In this document: piece by piece, positions 44,031-53,019 of the stretch
Numbering within the stretch: position 1 is the first letter of the stretch
Layout: each line of letters starts with the position of its first letter
NCBI RefSeq assembly: GCF_012927265.1
Contig: NZ_JABBGF010000001.1
Coordinates: 306,406-370,405, forward strand
DNA length: 64,000 nt
DNA from: Chryseobacterium cheonjiense
GTDB taxonomy: Bacteria > Bacteroidota > Bacteroidia > Flavobacteriales > Weeksellaceae
Reading direction: 5' to 3'
Made by a program: the position numbers and the translations under genes
The notes under the pieces: generated by a model
Database searches by the model: none
What the model saw: only the letters and a program-made list of their open reading frames with translations
Told to the model about the DNA's origin: nothing

Positions 44031-44555
44031 TTTATGATGGCTGTTGTATTTTCATTTAAATTATAAAATGCAGACAGCAGATTTATCTTTACAAAGAAGG
44101 GATTTGGACAGGGATTTCGTTCTTTTATAATTTATCACACATTATTGAATTTTCATTTTAATTGTTTATAATTGATTTTTAAGAAATTATTAGAGAATTT
44201 ATGAAAATTTTATAGTAATATTTCTACATGCTCGTGAATGTTATATGTATTATTTTTGTAGAAAATATTTACAGCACTAATATGGGGATGAATGCTTGTA
44301 ACATACTTTTTTATTCATTTGATTTATATGTTTAATAATTTTTAAAGATTTTATAAAAATTATTTTCAATCGTAGATTCCTGAGTTTCCGGAATCAGAAA
44401 ACTGGTGTAATAAATTTTAAATAAAAACTCCTGATAGAAAGCTAATGGATAGGAATGTGTGTAGTATTTGGTCTGTAACTTGTATTGAAAACATAAACAA
44501 TAAAGAGAAGCTGTTTCCCTGTCTTACTGGGACTTTTATTTAAAAAACTAACTCT
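44031..44555. other. 525-bp AT-rich gap upstream of the response regulator gene
   Basis: No ORF of significance. A TAttTTTG at 44251-44258 matches the -7 consensus but lies about 300 bp from the next ATG, so it would imply a long leader or a small RNA. Just before the gene a short CCC..GGG hairpin can form (about 44516-44531). No other structure was seen. Confidence 0.35.
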
Positions 44556-45170
44556 ATGAAAAATATACTCATTGCTGACGGTCACTATGTGGTAAGGACA
44601 GGTACAGCTCTGGTGCTCAACTCAAAACTTCAATATCATTGCAATATAGATTTCGCTGAAACATATTCCGAAACAAAGGATATGGTATCCGAAAAGGCAT
44701 ACGACCTTCTGATTATTGATATTGATATACCAGGCAGTATTTTTAAGGCAATGGTGAAAGATCTTAAGAAAAAGCAAAAGCACCTTAAGATTTTATTTTT
44801 TTCTACTTATGATGACAATGTAGGGATACAATACATTGAAGAGGGCGCTGCAGGATACCTCAACAAAGGAGCTTCTGAAGCTGAAATTATTACGGCGGTA
44901 CATTCTATGTTTGAGGAAGGGTACTTCTATACCGTCAATATGATGAAAAAGCTCGTTACCCATACTGCAGGAAGCCATTCTGTAGAAAGGCTCTCAAAAA
45001 GAGAATTTCAGATTTTCAAACTTCTCGCTCAGGGAAACGGAAATATAGAAATTTCAAATATTCTCAATCTAAAAATGTCAACCATCAGTACTTATAAGAA
45101 AAAGATCTTTGAAAAACTGCAGGTGAAAAATGTAGTGGATCTCGTAAGAATCTATGATGATATGCATTAA
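44556..45170 (+). CDS. LuxR/NarL-type response regulator, orphan
   Basis: This is a 204-residue two-component regulator. The receiver domain (about 1-125) has LIADGHYVVRTG, the phospho-acceptor Asp in LLIIDIDIPGS, the Thr/Ser and Lys positions in LFFSTYDD and AAGYLNKGAS. The LuxR helix-turn-helix (about 140-204) has ERLSKREFQIFKLLAQGNGN, IEISNILNLKMSTISTYKKKIFEKL and VKNVVDLVRIY. No histidine kinase is adjacent, so its partner is unknown. Its last codons are part of a long inverted repeat (45164-45218). Confidence 0.9.
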   Translation: MKNILIADGHYVVRTGTALVLNSKLQYHCNIDFAETYSETKDMVSEKAYDLLIIDIDIPGSIFKAMVKDLKKKQKHLKILFFSTYDDNVGIQYIEEGAAGYLNKGASEAEIITAVHSMFEEGYFYTVNMMKKLVTHTAGSHSVERLSKREFQIFKLLAQGNGNIEISNILNLKMSTISTYKKKIFEKLQVKNVVDLVRIYDDMH

Positions 45171-45218
45171 ATCTACGATCCCGGCGAAAGAATTTTGCCG
45201 GGATCGTAGATTTAATGC
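45164..45218. terminator. 22-bp perfect inverted repeat at the end of the response regulator gene
   Basis: Arms 45164-45185 and 45197-45218 are exact complements, with an 11-nt loop GAAAGAATTTT; the core is ACGATCCCGGC/GCCGGGATCGT. The left arm covers the last codon and the stop. No T run follows, so it may protect the 3' end or be bidirectional. Confidence 0.6.
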
Positions 45219-45241
45219 TGGAAGAATAATAATATTAGTCA

Positions 45242-45269
45242 AACAAACCCCTAAAACGGGGCTTGTTTC
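45242..45269 (-). terminator. Terminator of the 45288-48329 gene
   Basis: AAACAAACCCC (45242-45252) pairs with GGGGCTTGTTT (45259-45269) with one mismatch; it lies just after the minus-strand stop. Confidence 0.6.
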
Positions 45270-45287
45270 AATTAACTAAATCATATT

Positions 45288-48200
45288 CTACTTTACAATG
45301 ACTCTTTTTACATGTCCTTCTGAAGTTTTCACAAGATAAATTCCTGTGGAAAGTTTGGAAGTATCTATGGTTAGAGCATTTTTTTCTTTTCCAATTAATT
45401 TTCCGGACATATCATACAGTTCATAATCCTGTGCTCTGTTGAAATAAAGGGTGTTTCCTTTGGATACAGGATTCGGGAATACATTAAAGGTTGTTTTTTC
45501 TGTTTTTACCTCACCTGTTGCCAGAGTAGGAGCGCCGGCCACTTCATACATGGATAAGGTTCCGCTTATTTCGTTCGCAACAATTACATATCCTTTAGCT
45601 GTTGTCGTATTTTCGGGAGTGATATAGATAATTCCTTCGGGGCCGTTGTCGCCGCCGTAAGCAGAAGTCATCCGGGAATGTTTATAATCGGTAAACGTAG
45701 GATTATTCGGGTCTGTGATATTATAAACCATGACACCACCGGTCCTTTCCAGAGTAATAAAAGCATATGTCTGCCCATTGATATTTCCCAAAGCAACTCC
45801 TTCCGGTTCAGGACCTTTGGCGCGGCTTCTGTTTTTTATTGTATTTGACTCGTTGTCAGTATTGAAAATCAAAGGATGATTGGCTGCGATATAACGTTCA
45901 AACTGGTCTCCGCTGTCGTAAACGATCTGTCGGGTATCTGCATTGAATATGGAAAAAGATCGTGCTCCTAAAGCTGCAATCTCTTCAAAATCTGTATCTC
46001 CGTCCGTATTTCCTGTAGCATTGGAAACCCTGAATCTACCTAAATTATAAGATGCTTTTAAAATATCCGATTGAGGAAATGCCGAAGGATCAGGAATATA
46101 GCTATTTGCTCCTACCGTTGTTCTTTCACTGAACCCTGAAAGGTCTTTTTCATCTCCTTCGTTGGCCGTCACAATATAATGAGTAGTTCCCACTTTATAA
46201 TTCTGAACAGCATCCGGAGTATAATACGCTTTTACAGGCCAGTTGGCGATTAAAATTTCATTATTGTTATCCGATGCATCGAAGCCGTTTCCGGGAATGC
46301 TCATATCCTTCTTACCCAATCCCCAGATTCCGGCAATGGTTTTTGTTGCTAAATTTACTTCTGCCACCGCATTGTTTTCCTGAAGCGTCACCCATGCTTT
46401 CTGACTATCTGAGCTGATCGTAATATATTCAGGCTCGAGATCCTGAGAAAGCGTATTGTTCGTTCTTACTTTTCTTAACCCCGTTGCTGTTAAAGCGGCA
46501 ACTTGTGAATCAAACACATTGAAATTAAGCGTAGTCACGTTACTTTGGGTGAGATTGGCAATTCCGCCCGATATATCAATAATGCTGATCGTTCCTTCAG
46601 GATCAACCGTGTAAGCATCATTTGGTTCTCCTTCATTGGCGGTCATTACTTTTGTGCCGTCCGGTGAGAAAGTTATCATATCCGGAAGAGCGCCTACGGT
46701 AACTTGTTTCAGGAAATTCCCGTTGATGTCAAAGAACACCACAGAGCCGTTCTCTTGCGGATTGGTATTTGGAGAAGCAGCGGCAATAATTCCGTTTTTT
46801 ACGGCAATGCTTGTGATACCTCCGTACGGAGCCATATTAATAGTATTGATTACCGTTGGTGCTGTAGGATTGCTGAAATTAATAATATCAAAAACATCCG
46901 TAATCGAACTGATGGTAAACAATCTCTGAGTTGCGGGATCATGAACGACAATTTCCGTAGAGCTGTTGTTGTTTCCGGAAGGATCAAAACTTCCGATATA
47001 GTTTAATGAAATCTGATTAGACGGGACAGGAGCCTGTTTGTCGTTATCAACAATATAAACCGTTGCATTATTGTCCCCGGAAATAGTTGCTCCGACCGGG
47101 CTTTCGAGGCTCACCACAAAATATTCTGCCTGCTGTTCTTCTGCCGTATCATCAATGATCGGGATATTTACGGTATAGTTTGTTGTGGAAGGAGTAAGTG
47201 CAATAGTCTGATTGGCTAATGTAAAATCATTACTGTCTGCTGTGCTGAAAGGAGCCGGTCTCACTACGAGATTTACCGTAGCATTTGCCGGATTGGCAAT
47301 ATTTAATTTAAAAGCTAAAGTCCCGGAGTTTTCATTGACCTTAATAAAATTTTTATCCAAAGAAATGGACGTTCCTGCTGTAGTGAAAGTGGAAGAGGTT
47401 GGCGTACTTACAGCATTATCGCTTGTATCTTCCACCATATTAGGCTTTAACGCCAGATAATACGTCTGATTAGGAACTAAACCTGAAGTTGGTATTACAG
47501 TAATTTTGTTGTTGGCAAAGGTTGTTGTAAAAGGAATCTGGCTACCCGAAGCATTTCCCAATCTGAAATCAATAAGGTTCTGCGCATTGACATCGGTAAT
47601 CACAGAATTGTCTGCCAGTCTTACATTTTCATTAAATGAAACGGTAGGGTTTACAGCAGTTGAGGCATTATTGGTGTTGTTTACAGGAAAATAGCTTACC
47701 GTTGGAGCGGTAGTATCTGCGCCGCTTACTGCTGTTGCGTCCACCGTAAAATTGTCGAAGCGGTTGTTTCCCACCGTTCCTCCGCCGGCTGCCGAGAATT
47801 CAACTTTAAGCTTGAAATTGGGATTGTTGGAAACTCCCGTTACTCCGGTAAAGTCAAACATAATCAACTGTGGATTGGCATCCTGCGGAGAAACCGTCTG
47901 ATACGTCTGAAATGTGCTTCCATCCGTAGAATAAGACCAGGTTTGTGTCCCTGCGCCCGAGCCTGATCTTCTGGTTGTAAATTTTACAACAACATTTTGA
48001 TATCCTGTCGTTGGCAAGTTGAACTGCAAATTGCCGTTAATAGGAAAATTATATCTTAAATGGGTTCCTGCAACATCTCCGTTTCGTGCATTCAGGTTTT
48101 CTACACTGAAATTCTGCCCTGTACCTCCTGCAAAATCGATTTCTGTTGTTCCGCTTGTTACTGCTGTCATTGATCCCCCGGTTAAACTCACGGCAGGAGT

Positions 48201-48329
48201 GGTAATGGCAGCAGCTGATGTATTGTTGTTAAAATTCCAGTAGTGAATAAGGGATGTCTGTCCGAAAACCGCTCCCTGAAGGAAAATTGCGGCTATAACA
48301 GAACCTTTTAAAAAGTAATGATTGGTCAT
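45288..48329 (-). CDS. Large T9SS-sorted surface protein with choice-of-anchor-I / phytase-like propeller
   Basis: This is a 1013-residue exported protein. A signal peptide (FLKGSVIAAIFLQGAVFGQ) is followed by a beta-sandwich (about 20-205), a Big_5-type Ig-like domain (about 205-320; TAPTVSYFPVNNTNNAS, VNPTVSFNENV), a Calx-beta-like domain (about 325-430; ISLDKNFIKVNENSGTLAF), and a long beta-propeller region (about 440-920) of the choice-of-anchor-I type (DPEGTISIIDISGG, ISSDSQKAWVTLQENNAVAEVNLAT, KGPEPEGVALGNINGQTYAFITLE, YGGDNGPEGIIYI). It ends in a complete T9SS type A sorting domain (FNVFPNPVSKGNTLYFN .. STGIYLVKTSEGHVKRVIVK). Phosphatase or esterase activity is possible for the propeller but not shown. 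It is convergent with the response regulator. Confidence 0.9.
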   Translation of the reverse strand: MTNHYFLKGSVIAAIFLQGAVFGQTSLIHYWNFNNNTSAAAITTPAVSLTGGSMTAVTSGTTEIDFAGGTGQNFSVENLNARNGDVAGTHLRYNFPINGNLQFNLPTTGYQNVVVKFTTRRSGSGAGTQTWSYSTDGSTFQTYQTVSPQDANPQLIMFDFTGVTGVSNNPNFKLKVEFSAAGGGTVGNNRFDNFTVDATAVSGADTTAPTVSYFPVNNTNNASTAVNPTVSFNENVRLADNSVITDVNAQNLIDFRLGNASGSQIPFTTTFANNKITVIPTSGLVPNQTYYLALKPNMVEDTSDNAVSTPTSSTFTTAGTSISLDKNFIKVNENSGTLAFKLNIANPANATVNLVVRPAPFSTADSNDFTLANQTIALTPSTTNYTVNIPIIDDTAEEQQAEYFVVSLESPVGATISGDNNATVYIVDNDKQAPVPSNQISLNYIGSFDPSGNNNSSTEIVVHDPATQRLFTISSITDVFDIINFSNPTAPTVINTINMAPYGGITSIAVKNGIIAAASPNTNPQENGSVVFFDINGNFLKQVTVGALPDMITFSPDGTKVMTANEGEPNDAYTVDPEGTISIIDISGGIANLTQSNVTTLNFNVFDSQVAALTATGLRKVRTNNTLSQDLEPEYITISSDSQKAWVTLQENNAVAEVNLATKTIAGIWGLGKKDMSIPGNGFDASDNNNEILIANWPVKAYYTPDAVQNYKVGTTHYIVTANEGDEKDLSGFSERTTVGANSYIPDPSAFPQSDILKASYNLGRFRVSNATGNTDGDTDFEEIAALGARSFSIFNADTRQIVYDSGDQFERYIAANHPLIFNTDNESNTIKNRSRAKGPEPEGVALGNINGQTYAFITLERTGGVMVYNITDPNNPTFTDYKHSRMTSAYGGDNGPEGIIYITPENTTTAKGYVIVANEISGTLSMYEVAGAPTLATGEVKTEKTTFNVFPNPVSKGNTLYFNRAQDYELYDMSGKLIGKEKNALTIDTSKLSTGIYLVKTSEGHVKRVIVK

Positions 48330-48516
48330 TTTTGCTGATATTAAATTTATGCAAAAATGGAATTTATACCTTTTAAATATTTTAAGGTAATTTTAATAAA
48401 TGATTAACAAATAGGTTATTTTAAGGAATAATAAAGAAAAAAATCAACCGTAAGAAATGTATCGTTATCAGAAGTATCTAAAAACGATCTTTGAATTTCA
48501 TTAATATTAGTTTTTT

Positions 48517-48669
48517 CTACTTAGACACATTGCCCGAAAAATTCAGGTTCTTTCCAGTTGCTTTTCTCCCGTCAAGAGGGTGTTTCTGCATATAAAAAAA
48601 TCCCGAAATAGCAGTCAGAACCAATAAAATAAAAGCAACCAGAAAAATTCTTTTTAACATTTCTTTCAT
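48517..48669 (-). CDS. Small single-pass membrane protein (50 aa), overlaps upstream gene
   Basis: This short frame begins ATG at 48669 overlapping the stop of the Rossmann gene by 4 bp (ATGA). It reads MKEMLKRIFLVAFILLVLTA then ISGFFYMQKHPLDGRKATGK and NLNFSGNVSK: one hydrophobic helix (about 8-26) with basic N-terminus and a polar tail. The ATGA overlap and the membrane-helix plus basic flanks make it likely to be a real coupled gene. I do not recognise a family. Confidence 0.6.
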   Translation of the reverse strand: MKEMLKRIFLVAFILLVLTAISGFFYMQKHPLDGRKATGKNLNFSGNVSK

Positions 48670-49319
48670 ATCGCCAGATTTTTAATGTCCTTAATTTCTA
48701 ATGTTGAGGTGGGGTATCCTTTTTGTACTGCATAGATCATTGCTCTGCCCACTTCCCGTAAAGTTAATGATTTTGTAGGTAATATGGCAGGAAAAATCCA
48801 AATAAAAGGCTTAAAAAACCATTTTACATTTTTCTGGCCCTCAACAGGTTTCATAAATCCCGGACGGAAATTATATACAGCCCTGAATCCAAGCTTTCTT
48901 AAAGTATTTTCGGTTTTTCCCTTTACCCTTGCCCACATCATCTTTCCACTCTCGGTGCCATCGGTATGAGCACCGGAAACATAGTTGAAAACCAAATCCT
49001 GATTCTGAGGTAATACGGTTTTAGCAAAATGGATCGTTGTATCAAAAGTTATTTTGGTGTATTCTTCTTCATTCATTCCGATACTGCTGATGCCCGCACA
49101 GAAAAATACAGCGTCATAACCTTTCAGATTTTCATCATGAGTAGGAATGGCAAGGAAATCCGGGACGATATACTCCCTCAGTTTTGCGTGCTTTTTTCCG
49201 CAGGGTTTCCGGCTTACACTCAGAACTTCTGAAACATTAGGGTTTTCAAGGCATTCCATAAGAACACCTTCCCCTACCATTCCTGTGGCTCCTGTAAGAA
49301 TTACTTTAATTGAGTTCAT
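48666..49319 (-). CDS. NAD(P)-binding Rossmann-fold protein (atypical SDR)
   Basis: This is a 217-residue NAD(P)H-binding protein. It has KVILTGATGMVGEGVLMECL (GxxGxxG), the strand VFFCAGISSIGM and the YVSGAHTDGTESGKMMWARVKGKTENTL segment; the latter lacks the classical YxxxK, so it is an atypical SDR. The C-terminus ends VGRAMIYAVQKGYPTSTLEIKDIKNLAI. A reductase or isomerase role is possible. A 50-residue membrane ORF follows with ATGA overlap. Confidence 0.82.
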   Translation of the reverse strand: MNSIKVILTGATGMVGEGVLMECLENPNVSEVLSVSRKPCGKKHAKLREYIVPDFLAIPTHDENLKGYDAVFFCAGISSIGMNEEEYTKITFDTTIHFAKTVLPQNQDLVFNYVSGAHTDGTESGKMMWARVKGKTENTLRKLGFRAVYNFRPGFMKPVEGQKNVKWFFKPFIWIFPAILPTKSLTLREVGRAMIYAVQKGYPTSTLEIKDIKNLAI

Positions 49320-49440
49320 TTTTTAATATTGTTACTATTGCTGACGTTCCAAACTTCTATTTTACTTTATAGAATATAAAAAATTATAATTTTTTTTAAG
49401 ATTAGCGGGAATGTGATGATGAATGTATTTTACTCTGTCT

Positions 49441-49560
49441 TTGGAGCTATTTCCTGCTTTCGCTACTCGCTTTTTTATTTTTAGGCTGCGGCGGCGAAGC
49501 CGCCGCAGCCTAAAAATAAAAAGAGCTCAAACAGGCCGCTCAATCAGGGCTAGGGTTTTG
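49441..49560. repeat. Structured intergenic repeat A, copy 3
   Basis: The flanks GGAGCTATTTCCTGCTTTCG and AGAGCTCAAACA...TCAGGGCTAGGG resemble copies 1 and 2. The central stem is 24 bp, perfect (49472-49495 with 49499-49522), loop GAA, AT-rich outside and GCTGCGGCGGC at the core. The distal pair is CCTG (49453-49456) with CAGG (49545-49548), where copies 1 and 2 have CCCG/CGGG: a compensatory change. It lies between the Rossmann gene and the ppx terminator. Confidence 0.85.
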
Positions 49561-49642
49561 CAGACCTGTTACTACTTTTCAAACCTAATATAAATATAAA
49601 GTTTAATAAGCTTACCATTATCCGGGAACGCTTTCATTTATC

Positions 49643-49672
49643 GACACAAAAAAACCGATCCCAAGATCGGTT
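49643..49672 (-). terminator. Terminator of the ppk1-ppx operon
   Basis: AACCGATC (49653-49660) pairs with GATCGGTT (49665-49672), loop CCAA; the minus strand then has a T run. Confidence 0.8.
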
Positions 49673-49690
49673 ATTATCATTTCAATGAAC

Positions 49691-50575
49691 TTACTTTTTA
49701 TCCTGTAAGGCATTGTATATATTATGGATCAATCCGTCTGCAACAGATATTTTAGGTACGAAAATCCTGTTGATCTCAGACCATGACATTACGTTGTTGA
49801 AAATCTTCAGGGCATGAACCAGAACGTCTGCTCTGTCCTCACGAAGGTTGTATTTCGTCATTCTTTCATCTACGGTGAGATCATTAAACTCTTTAAAAAC
49901 TTTTTTCAGGTGAGTCAGGGACATGGGTTTACCATCCTTCGTTTTACTCATCGAAAAAACTTTATTGATATTTCCTCCCGAGCCGATTGCAACGATCGGC
50001 TTTTTGCTGTTGATGTTCTTTCTGATCTCTTCCTTCATATCTTTCCAGTTATCCGGAGTTACCAGGTCGTTCAGTAAGCGGATGGTTCCGATATTAAAAG
50101 ACCTTTCGTAGATCATTTTGCCGTTTTCATAGAAAGTAAGCTCTGTAGAACCTCCTCCCACATCAATGTATAGATAAGCAAACTCTTTATCCAGTCCTTC
50201 TGCAATGTGATTTTCAAAAACCAATGATGCCTCTTCATCTCCTGAGATAATCTCAATATTGATTCCCGAAGTCTTTTTTACCTCGTCAATAATTTCTTGT
50301 CCGTTGGTGGCGTCACGCATGGCACTTGTAGCACACGCTCTGTAATGTTCCACCTTGTAGATCTTCATCAGATCACTGAAAATCTTCATAGAATCAATCA
50401 CCATTTTCTCACGCTCATCACCTATTTTTCCGTGGGTGAATACATCCATTCCAAGCCTCAGAGGAATCCTTAGAAGGTTAAGCTTGATGAATTCCGGCTG
50501 TTTGTTGTTGATTTTCACTTCATTAATCAGCAGTCTGGCCGCGTTACTTCCTATGTCTATAGCTGCGATCTTCAT
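49691..50575 (-). CDS. ppx: Exopolyphosphatase / guanosine pentaphosphate phosphohydrolase (Ppx/GppA family)
   Basis: This is a 294-residue Ppx/GppA-family phosphatase that degrades polyphosphate or pppGpp. The N-terminal IDIGSNAARLLI is the actin-fold phosphate-binding loop, and ATSAMRDATNG, EEASLVFE, LYIDVGGGSTELTFYENG and VAIGSGGNINKVF follow. The short form lacks the C-terminal HD-like domain of the E. coli enzymes. It overlaps the ppk1 gene by 4 bp, so synthesis and degradation enzymes are translated from one transcript. Confidence 0.92.
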   Translation of the reverse strand: MKIAAIDIGSNAARLLINEVKINNKQPEFIKLNLLRIPLRLGMDVFTHGKIGDEREKMVIDSMKIFSDLMKIYKVEHYRACATSAMRDATNGQEIIDEVKKTSGINIEIISGDEEASLVFENHIAEGLDKEFAYLYIDVGGGSTELTFYENGKMIYERSFNIGTIRLLNDLVTPDNWKDMKEEIRKNINSKKPIVAIGSGGNINKVFSMSKTKDGKPMSLTHLKKVFKEFNDLTVDERMTKYNLREDRADVLVHALKIFNNVMSWSEINRIFVPKISVADGLIHNIYNALQDKK

Positions 50576-52644
50576 TTTTTATTCTTTTTGGCGTATAAAT
50601 ATCGATAGGTTTCAATCTGAGAACGGCATTCTTCCTTGCCATTATGAATATACTCATTGCTCAGTTTTTTGTCTAAAATACGGGCTTTTACGTTATCTTT
50701 CAACTGGATGTCAAGAATATCTTTCAGTTCCTTTTTCAGGTTTTTATCAGTAACTTTTGCTGCAGCCTCAATTCTGTAATCCAGATTTCTGGTCATCCAG
50801 TCGGCTGAGGAAATATAGATATCTTCAGCACCTTTGTTGTAAAAATACATCACCCTTGCATGCTCCAGATATTCATCCACAATACTGATTGCTTTTATTT
50901 TTTCTTTAAATTCTTTCTGGTTAACAGCACAATAGATCCCTCTTACAATCATCCGGATGTGAACTCCTGCTTTGGCTGCTTCATACAGCTTCTCAATCAA
51001 GGCTCTGTCACTCAGGGAATTGGCTTTAATGATCATTTCCGCATGCCTTCCTGCTTTGGCTTCCTCTATTTCCTTATCAATATGGTGAACAATTTTTTCC
51101 CGCATAAACTGTGGACACACCAAAAGATTTTTGCAGGTTTTAAGGACAGGAAGAAAATCGTCTTTCGGCTTTTTAAGCACATTGAAAACTTTATTGATGT
51201 CAGCCATTATTCCGCGGTCTGCAGTCATCAGCAGATGATCTCCGTATATTCTTGCCGTTTTTTCGTTGAAGTTTCCTGTACTTACAAATCCATACTGAAT
51301 GGTTTTGTTGTGGGATCTTTTCTTGATTATACACAGCTTGGCGTGAACTTTTTTATTAGGAATACCAATCAATACCGTAATTCCCTCCGGCTCCAGCATT
51401 TCTTTCCATTCCAGGTTAGACTCTTCGTCGAACCTCGCCTGAAGCTCAAGCATTACCGTCACTTCTTTGCCGTTCCGCGCCGCGTAGATCAATGCATTGA
51501 TAATCTTTGAACTGCTTGCCAGACGATACGCTGTAATCTGGATAGATTTTACATCAGGGTCCATCGCAGCCTCCCGAAGAAGGTCAATAACCGGATTATA
51601 TTTATGGTAAGGAAACGTTAGAAGAACATCATTCTTTAAAATTACATCCGTCACGCGTTCCGTGTTTTCGAAAGCAGGATGGGTAAAAGAAGTTCTTTCA
51701 ACCGGCTTTTCATATTTTTCGAAAACATCCGGAAAATCCATGAAATGTTTGAAGTTATGAATTTTTCCACCCGGAATGATGCTGTCTTTCTTCGTTAAAT
51801 TCAATTTTCGGATCAGCATTTCGAGAAGTGCTTTATCCATATCTTTATCAAAAACAAAACGGGTAGGCTTTCCTTTTCTCCTGTTTTTTAATCCTTTTTC
51901 AATTTTTTCGGCAAAATTGGTCCTGATATCGTTATCAAGATCAAGTTCTGCGTCCTTGGTTACTTTAAAAGCGTTAGCTGCAAATTCATCATACCCGAAA
52001 TAGGAGAAAATATGCGGCAGGTTAAAGGTAATTACATCTTCGAGAAGCATAACATCTTTTTCCTGAGGATCTTCGGTCGGGAGCAGCACGAATCTCCCTA
52101 CAAAACGCGACGGAATTTCTATAATGGCATAATTGCTGGAATACTGCCAGTCTTTTTTTCTCATGGCAACACCCAGATAAAGACTTTTGTCCCTCATATA
52201 AGGCATGGGTGTATTTTCATGAAGAAGAATAGGAATTACATTCGATTCAACCACTTCATCAAAATAATTCCTTATGAACTCTTTCTGTTTTGTGGTTAGG
52301 TTTTTTGATGTTTTAATAAATACATGATGGTCCGCCATTTCTGCCTGGATTTTTTTCCAGGTTTTATCAAAATTCTGCTGGTGCCGGATTACGATATCAT
52401 TAATTTTCTGAAGAATTTTTGAAGGAGGCTGATAAAAAGATTCGGCAATTACTTTCTCTTTAAAATCCATGGCACGTTTTAATCCCGCAACACGCACTCT
52501 GAAAAATTCATCTAAATTATTTGAAAAAATCCCTAAAAAACGGATTCTCAAATGCAAAGGAACCTTCTCGTCCATTGCTTCCTGAAGTACTCTTTCATTA
52601 AAGGCAAGCCAGGTAATATCTCTCGGATTAAAATGTAATGACAT
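50572..52644 (-). CDS. ppk1: Polyphosphate kinase 1
   Basis: PPK1 reversibly polymerises the gamma-phosphate of ATP to polyphosphate at the inner membrane. It has 690 residues with domains N (WLAFNERVLQEAMDEKVPL), H, C1 and C2. The autophosphorylated His is in IPNKKVHAKLCIIKKR, and GFVSTGNFNEKTARIYGDHLL and IYISSADWMTRNLDYRIEAA are the second catalytic-domain motifs. It is the first gene of the ppk1-ppx operon, with its own promoter 20 bp upstream. Confidence 0.96.
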   Translation of the reverse strand: MSLHFNPRDITWLAFNERVLQEAMDEKVPLHLRIRFLGIFSNNLDEFFRVRVAGLKRAMDFKEKVIAESFYQPPSKILQKINDIVIRHQQNFDKTWKKIQAEMADHHVFIKTSKNLTTKQKEFIRNYFDEVVESNVIPILLHENTPMPYMRDKSLYLGVAMRKKDWQYSSNYAIIEIPSRFVGRFVLLPTEDPQEKDVMLLEDVITFNLPHIFSYFGYDEFAANAFKVTKDAELDLDNDIRTNFAEKIEKGLKNRRKGKPTRFVFDKDMDKALLEMLIRKLNLTKKDSIIPGGKIHNFKHFMDFPDVFEKYEKPVERTSFTHPAFENTERVTDVILKNDVLLTFPYHKYNPVIDLLREAAMDPDVKSIQITAYRLASSSKIINALIYAARNGKEVTVMLELQARFDEESNLEWKEMLEPEGITVLIGIPNKKVHAKLCIIKKRSHNKTIQYGFVSTGNFNEKTARIYGDHLLMTADRGIMADINKVFNVLKKPKDDFLPVLKTCKNLLVCPQFMREKIVHHIDKEIEEAKAGRHAEMIIKANSLSDRALIEKLYEAAKAGVHIRMIVRGIYCAVNQKEFKEKIKAISIVDEYLEHARVMYFYNKGAEDIYISSADWMTRNLDYRIEAAAKVTDKNLKKELKDILDIQLKDNVKARILDKKLSNEYIHNGKEECRSQIETYRYLYAKKNKK

Positions 52645-52664
52645 TCGTTAGTTTATATTTTTAT

Positions 52665-52672
52665 CAAAAATA
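52665..52672 (-). promoter_or_regulatory. ppk1: -7 promoter element of ppk1
   Basis: On the minus strand TAttTTTG lies 20 bp before the ATG at 52644. Confidence 0.65.
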
Positions 52673-53019
52673 ATAATTCACCTTTTTTTACTGAAGGTTT
52701 TTTACGTTAAGCTTTATTCATTTAACATCAAAACTCCTGAAAATTATTTTTGCAGTGATTAAAGTTATCAAAAATCCTCTTAATGGAAACAGATGTTTGA
52801 ATTTTATTCATTATAAACTGAAAAGTGACATATTGAACAGAAAGGCTCAATTGATTTTCGTCAAAATCAGGCATTATAGTTATATTAATATATACTGAGA
52901 CGTCTTTTGTATTGCTCCTTGCGACGTTGTATGTCAATTTGTCACAAAAAAACATATGGTATAAATATTGAGAAATACAGAATGTAAATAAAAATTAAAA
53001 ATAGAAAAATAAAAATATT
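52673..53019. other. Gap between divergent ppk1 and dnaK genes
   Basis: No ORF of significance. For dnaK, TTTG at 52938-52941 with a degenerate -7 (TAaaTaTTG at 52962-52970) at about the right spacing is a plausible promoter. A CIRCE operator (TTAGCACTC and inverted copy) is not present. Nothing else is seen. Confidence 0.4.

Noticed and set aside
25458..49560. CRISPR array from the repeated elements
   Set aside because: The three copies are kilobases apart, each with its own palindrome, with no regular spacers or cas genes.
50860..51510. 216-residue plus-strand frame inside ppk1
   Set aside because: Antisense to well-conserved PPK1 motifs; composition follows the complementary codons.
52673..53019. 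CIRCE heat-shock operator ahead of dnaK
   Set aside because: No TTAGCACTC inverted repeat is present.
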